Positions 63,409 to 64,000 of a stretch of 64,000 nucleotides of DNA are shown here, in pieces (the stretch's first letter is position 1; each line of letters starts with the position of its first letter). The notes beneath the pieces were generated by a model. That model worked only from the letters and a program-made list of their open reading frames with translations. It was not told where the DNA came from and searched no databases. A program made the position numbers and the translations under genes. This DNA comes from an uncultured Clostridia bacterium (GTDB lineage: Bacteria; Bacillota; Clostridia; Oscillospirales; Acutalibacteraceae). The DNA is taken from assembly GCA_944376655.1 (NCBI GenBank), contig CALWDJ010000007.1:1-64000 (forward strand), in the 5' to 3' direction.

Positions 63409-63440
63409 TCTTGATATTTCTGTATGTTTTTTGCCTGATA

Positions 63441-64000
63441 TTACTGCTTGCCCTGACCGTATTTCGCGACTATCTTCTTTATGCGGTCTACCGGGTCAAG
63501 GAGACTGCTTATCGAATTGTCATAGTTGAGGGTATCAACCAGCAGCGCGATGTATTTTGACATATTTACGCTGCAGTACCATTCGCGCTTCAAAAGCTCG
63601 TCCGGCTGATAAATAAGGTTTGTAGTGAATATCTTGTCAATCTTTCCGTCGGCATAGTACTGATCAAACTTGTCAAAGCCTTCGACAAAAAGACCGAAGG
63701 TTGCGAAAATGAATATCCTGCCGGCTCCCTTTTCCTTGAGCTTTGCGGCTATATCGAGCATTGACTCGCCCGAGGAAATCATATCGTCAACCAGAATGAG
63801 GTCTTTGCCGGTGATGTCGTTACCGAGGAACTCATGAGCCTCTATCGGGTTTCTGCCGTTGATTATTACCGAGTAGTTGCGGCGCTTGTAGAACATTCCG
63901 AGCTCAAGACCAAGAACCGAGGAATAGTAAATGCAGCGTCCCATTCCGCCCTCGTCGGGAGAAACTATCATTGTATGCTCGCGGTCAAGCTTAATGTCAG
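63441..64000 (-). CDS. prs: ribose-phosphate pyrophosphokinase, 3' part (partial)
   Basis: About 186 C-terminal residues of the enzyme that makes PRPP from ribose 5-phosphate and ATP. The frame runs off the right edge, so the start is outside the window; an internal Met at 63971 is not the start, since the frame continues upstream with DIKLDREHT. MIVSPDEGGMG (about the middle of the enzyme) and the PRPP-binding loop LILVDDMISSGESMLDIA are present. The tail KIVAKYGQGKQ is a normal end. The terminator is at 63375-63408. Confidence 0.93.
   Translation of the reverse strand, partial: DIKLDREHTMIVSPDEGGMGRCIYYSSVLGLELGMFYKRRNYSVIINGRNPIEAHEFLGNDITGKDLILVDDMISSGESMLDIAAKLKEKGAGRIFIFATFGLFVEGFDKFDQYYADGKIDKIFTTNLIYQPDELLKREWYCSVNMSKYIALLVDTLNYDNSISSLLDPVDRIKKIVAKYGQGKQ

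Overview
The window looks like a chromosome segment of a spore-forming, Gram-positive anaerobe of the class Clostridia, most likely an Oscillospiraceae/Ruminococcaceae-type gut organism. The basis is spoIIE and a SleB-type cortex-lytic enzyme, the glgB-glgC-glgD-glgA glycogen operon with the clostridial GlgD, RNase Y, FtsEX next to a CwlO-like M23 hydrolase, feoA-feoB with a small Cys-rich FeoB partner, strong A/G-rich Shine-Dalgarno sites, several TTG starts and GC content near the middle of the range. The species is inferred from gene content only. No rRNA, tRNA or CRISPR array was seen.

Layout. 1-850 is AT-rich and gene-poor, with one decayed small membrane-protein gene. 850-3128 (minus) is a DUF2975 / XRE regulator / DUF4173 membrane-protein unit. 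3533-5196 is a three-gene unit of a small membrane protein, a TetR regulator and a second membrane protein. 5533-6377 is rplM-rpsI. 6553-10076 holds a histidine phosphatase and two flavoprotein genes; 10082-11826 an unrecognised kinase-like ATPase gene and gap with a Rex-like site. 11968-15107 is a sporulation/germination pair (spoIIE, sleB). 15157-19692 carries an XRE regulator, an ABC-F ATPase, a family-2 glycosyltransferase and TspO. 19893-22365 is the iron(II) uptake locus feoA-feoB-feoB partner with three identical-type DtxR-like boxes.

22484-30107 is the most unusual block: eight intact, tightly packed genes for a P22-type phage head (small terminase, large terminase, tiny membrane protein, scaffold-like protein, coat with C-terminal Ig-like domain, portal, adaptor, hub), with no integrase, replication, lysis, tail-fibre or repressor genes, followed without a terminator by a GHL10-type lipoprotein. 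Strong terminators lie just before and just after this nine-gene run. It may be a prophage remnant or a domesticated DNA-packaging particle.

31638-37372 is the glycogen operon, followed by uppP, a YfcE-type phosphodiesterase and an orphan MazF-type toxin. 39430-44535 (minus) has a PfkB kinase, a ComEC-like metallo-beta-lactamase, the FtsK/SpoIIIE translocase and a TepA-type protease. 44729-46999 is a three-gene lipid/glycolipid cassette (CrtO-like acyltransferase, diacylglycerol glycosyltransferase, PAP2). 47072-48520 (minus) is a pantothenate pair (ECF S component, coaX). 48695-49704 is rpsF-ssb-rpsR. 49906-54136 is a PucR-type regulator, ftsE, ftsX with a long acidic insert, and the M23 hydrolase they probably activate. 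Then come a VanZ/coiled-coil open frame with no normal start codon, a flavin reductase, rny with a long structured leader, rplJ-rplL (minus) with an L10 leader, a cation/proton antiporter, a YtrA-type regulator with its ABC exporter, and the 3' part of prs running off the right edge.
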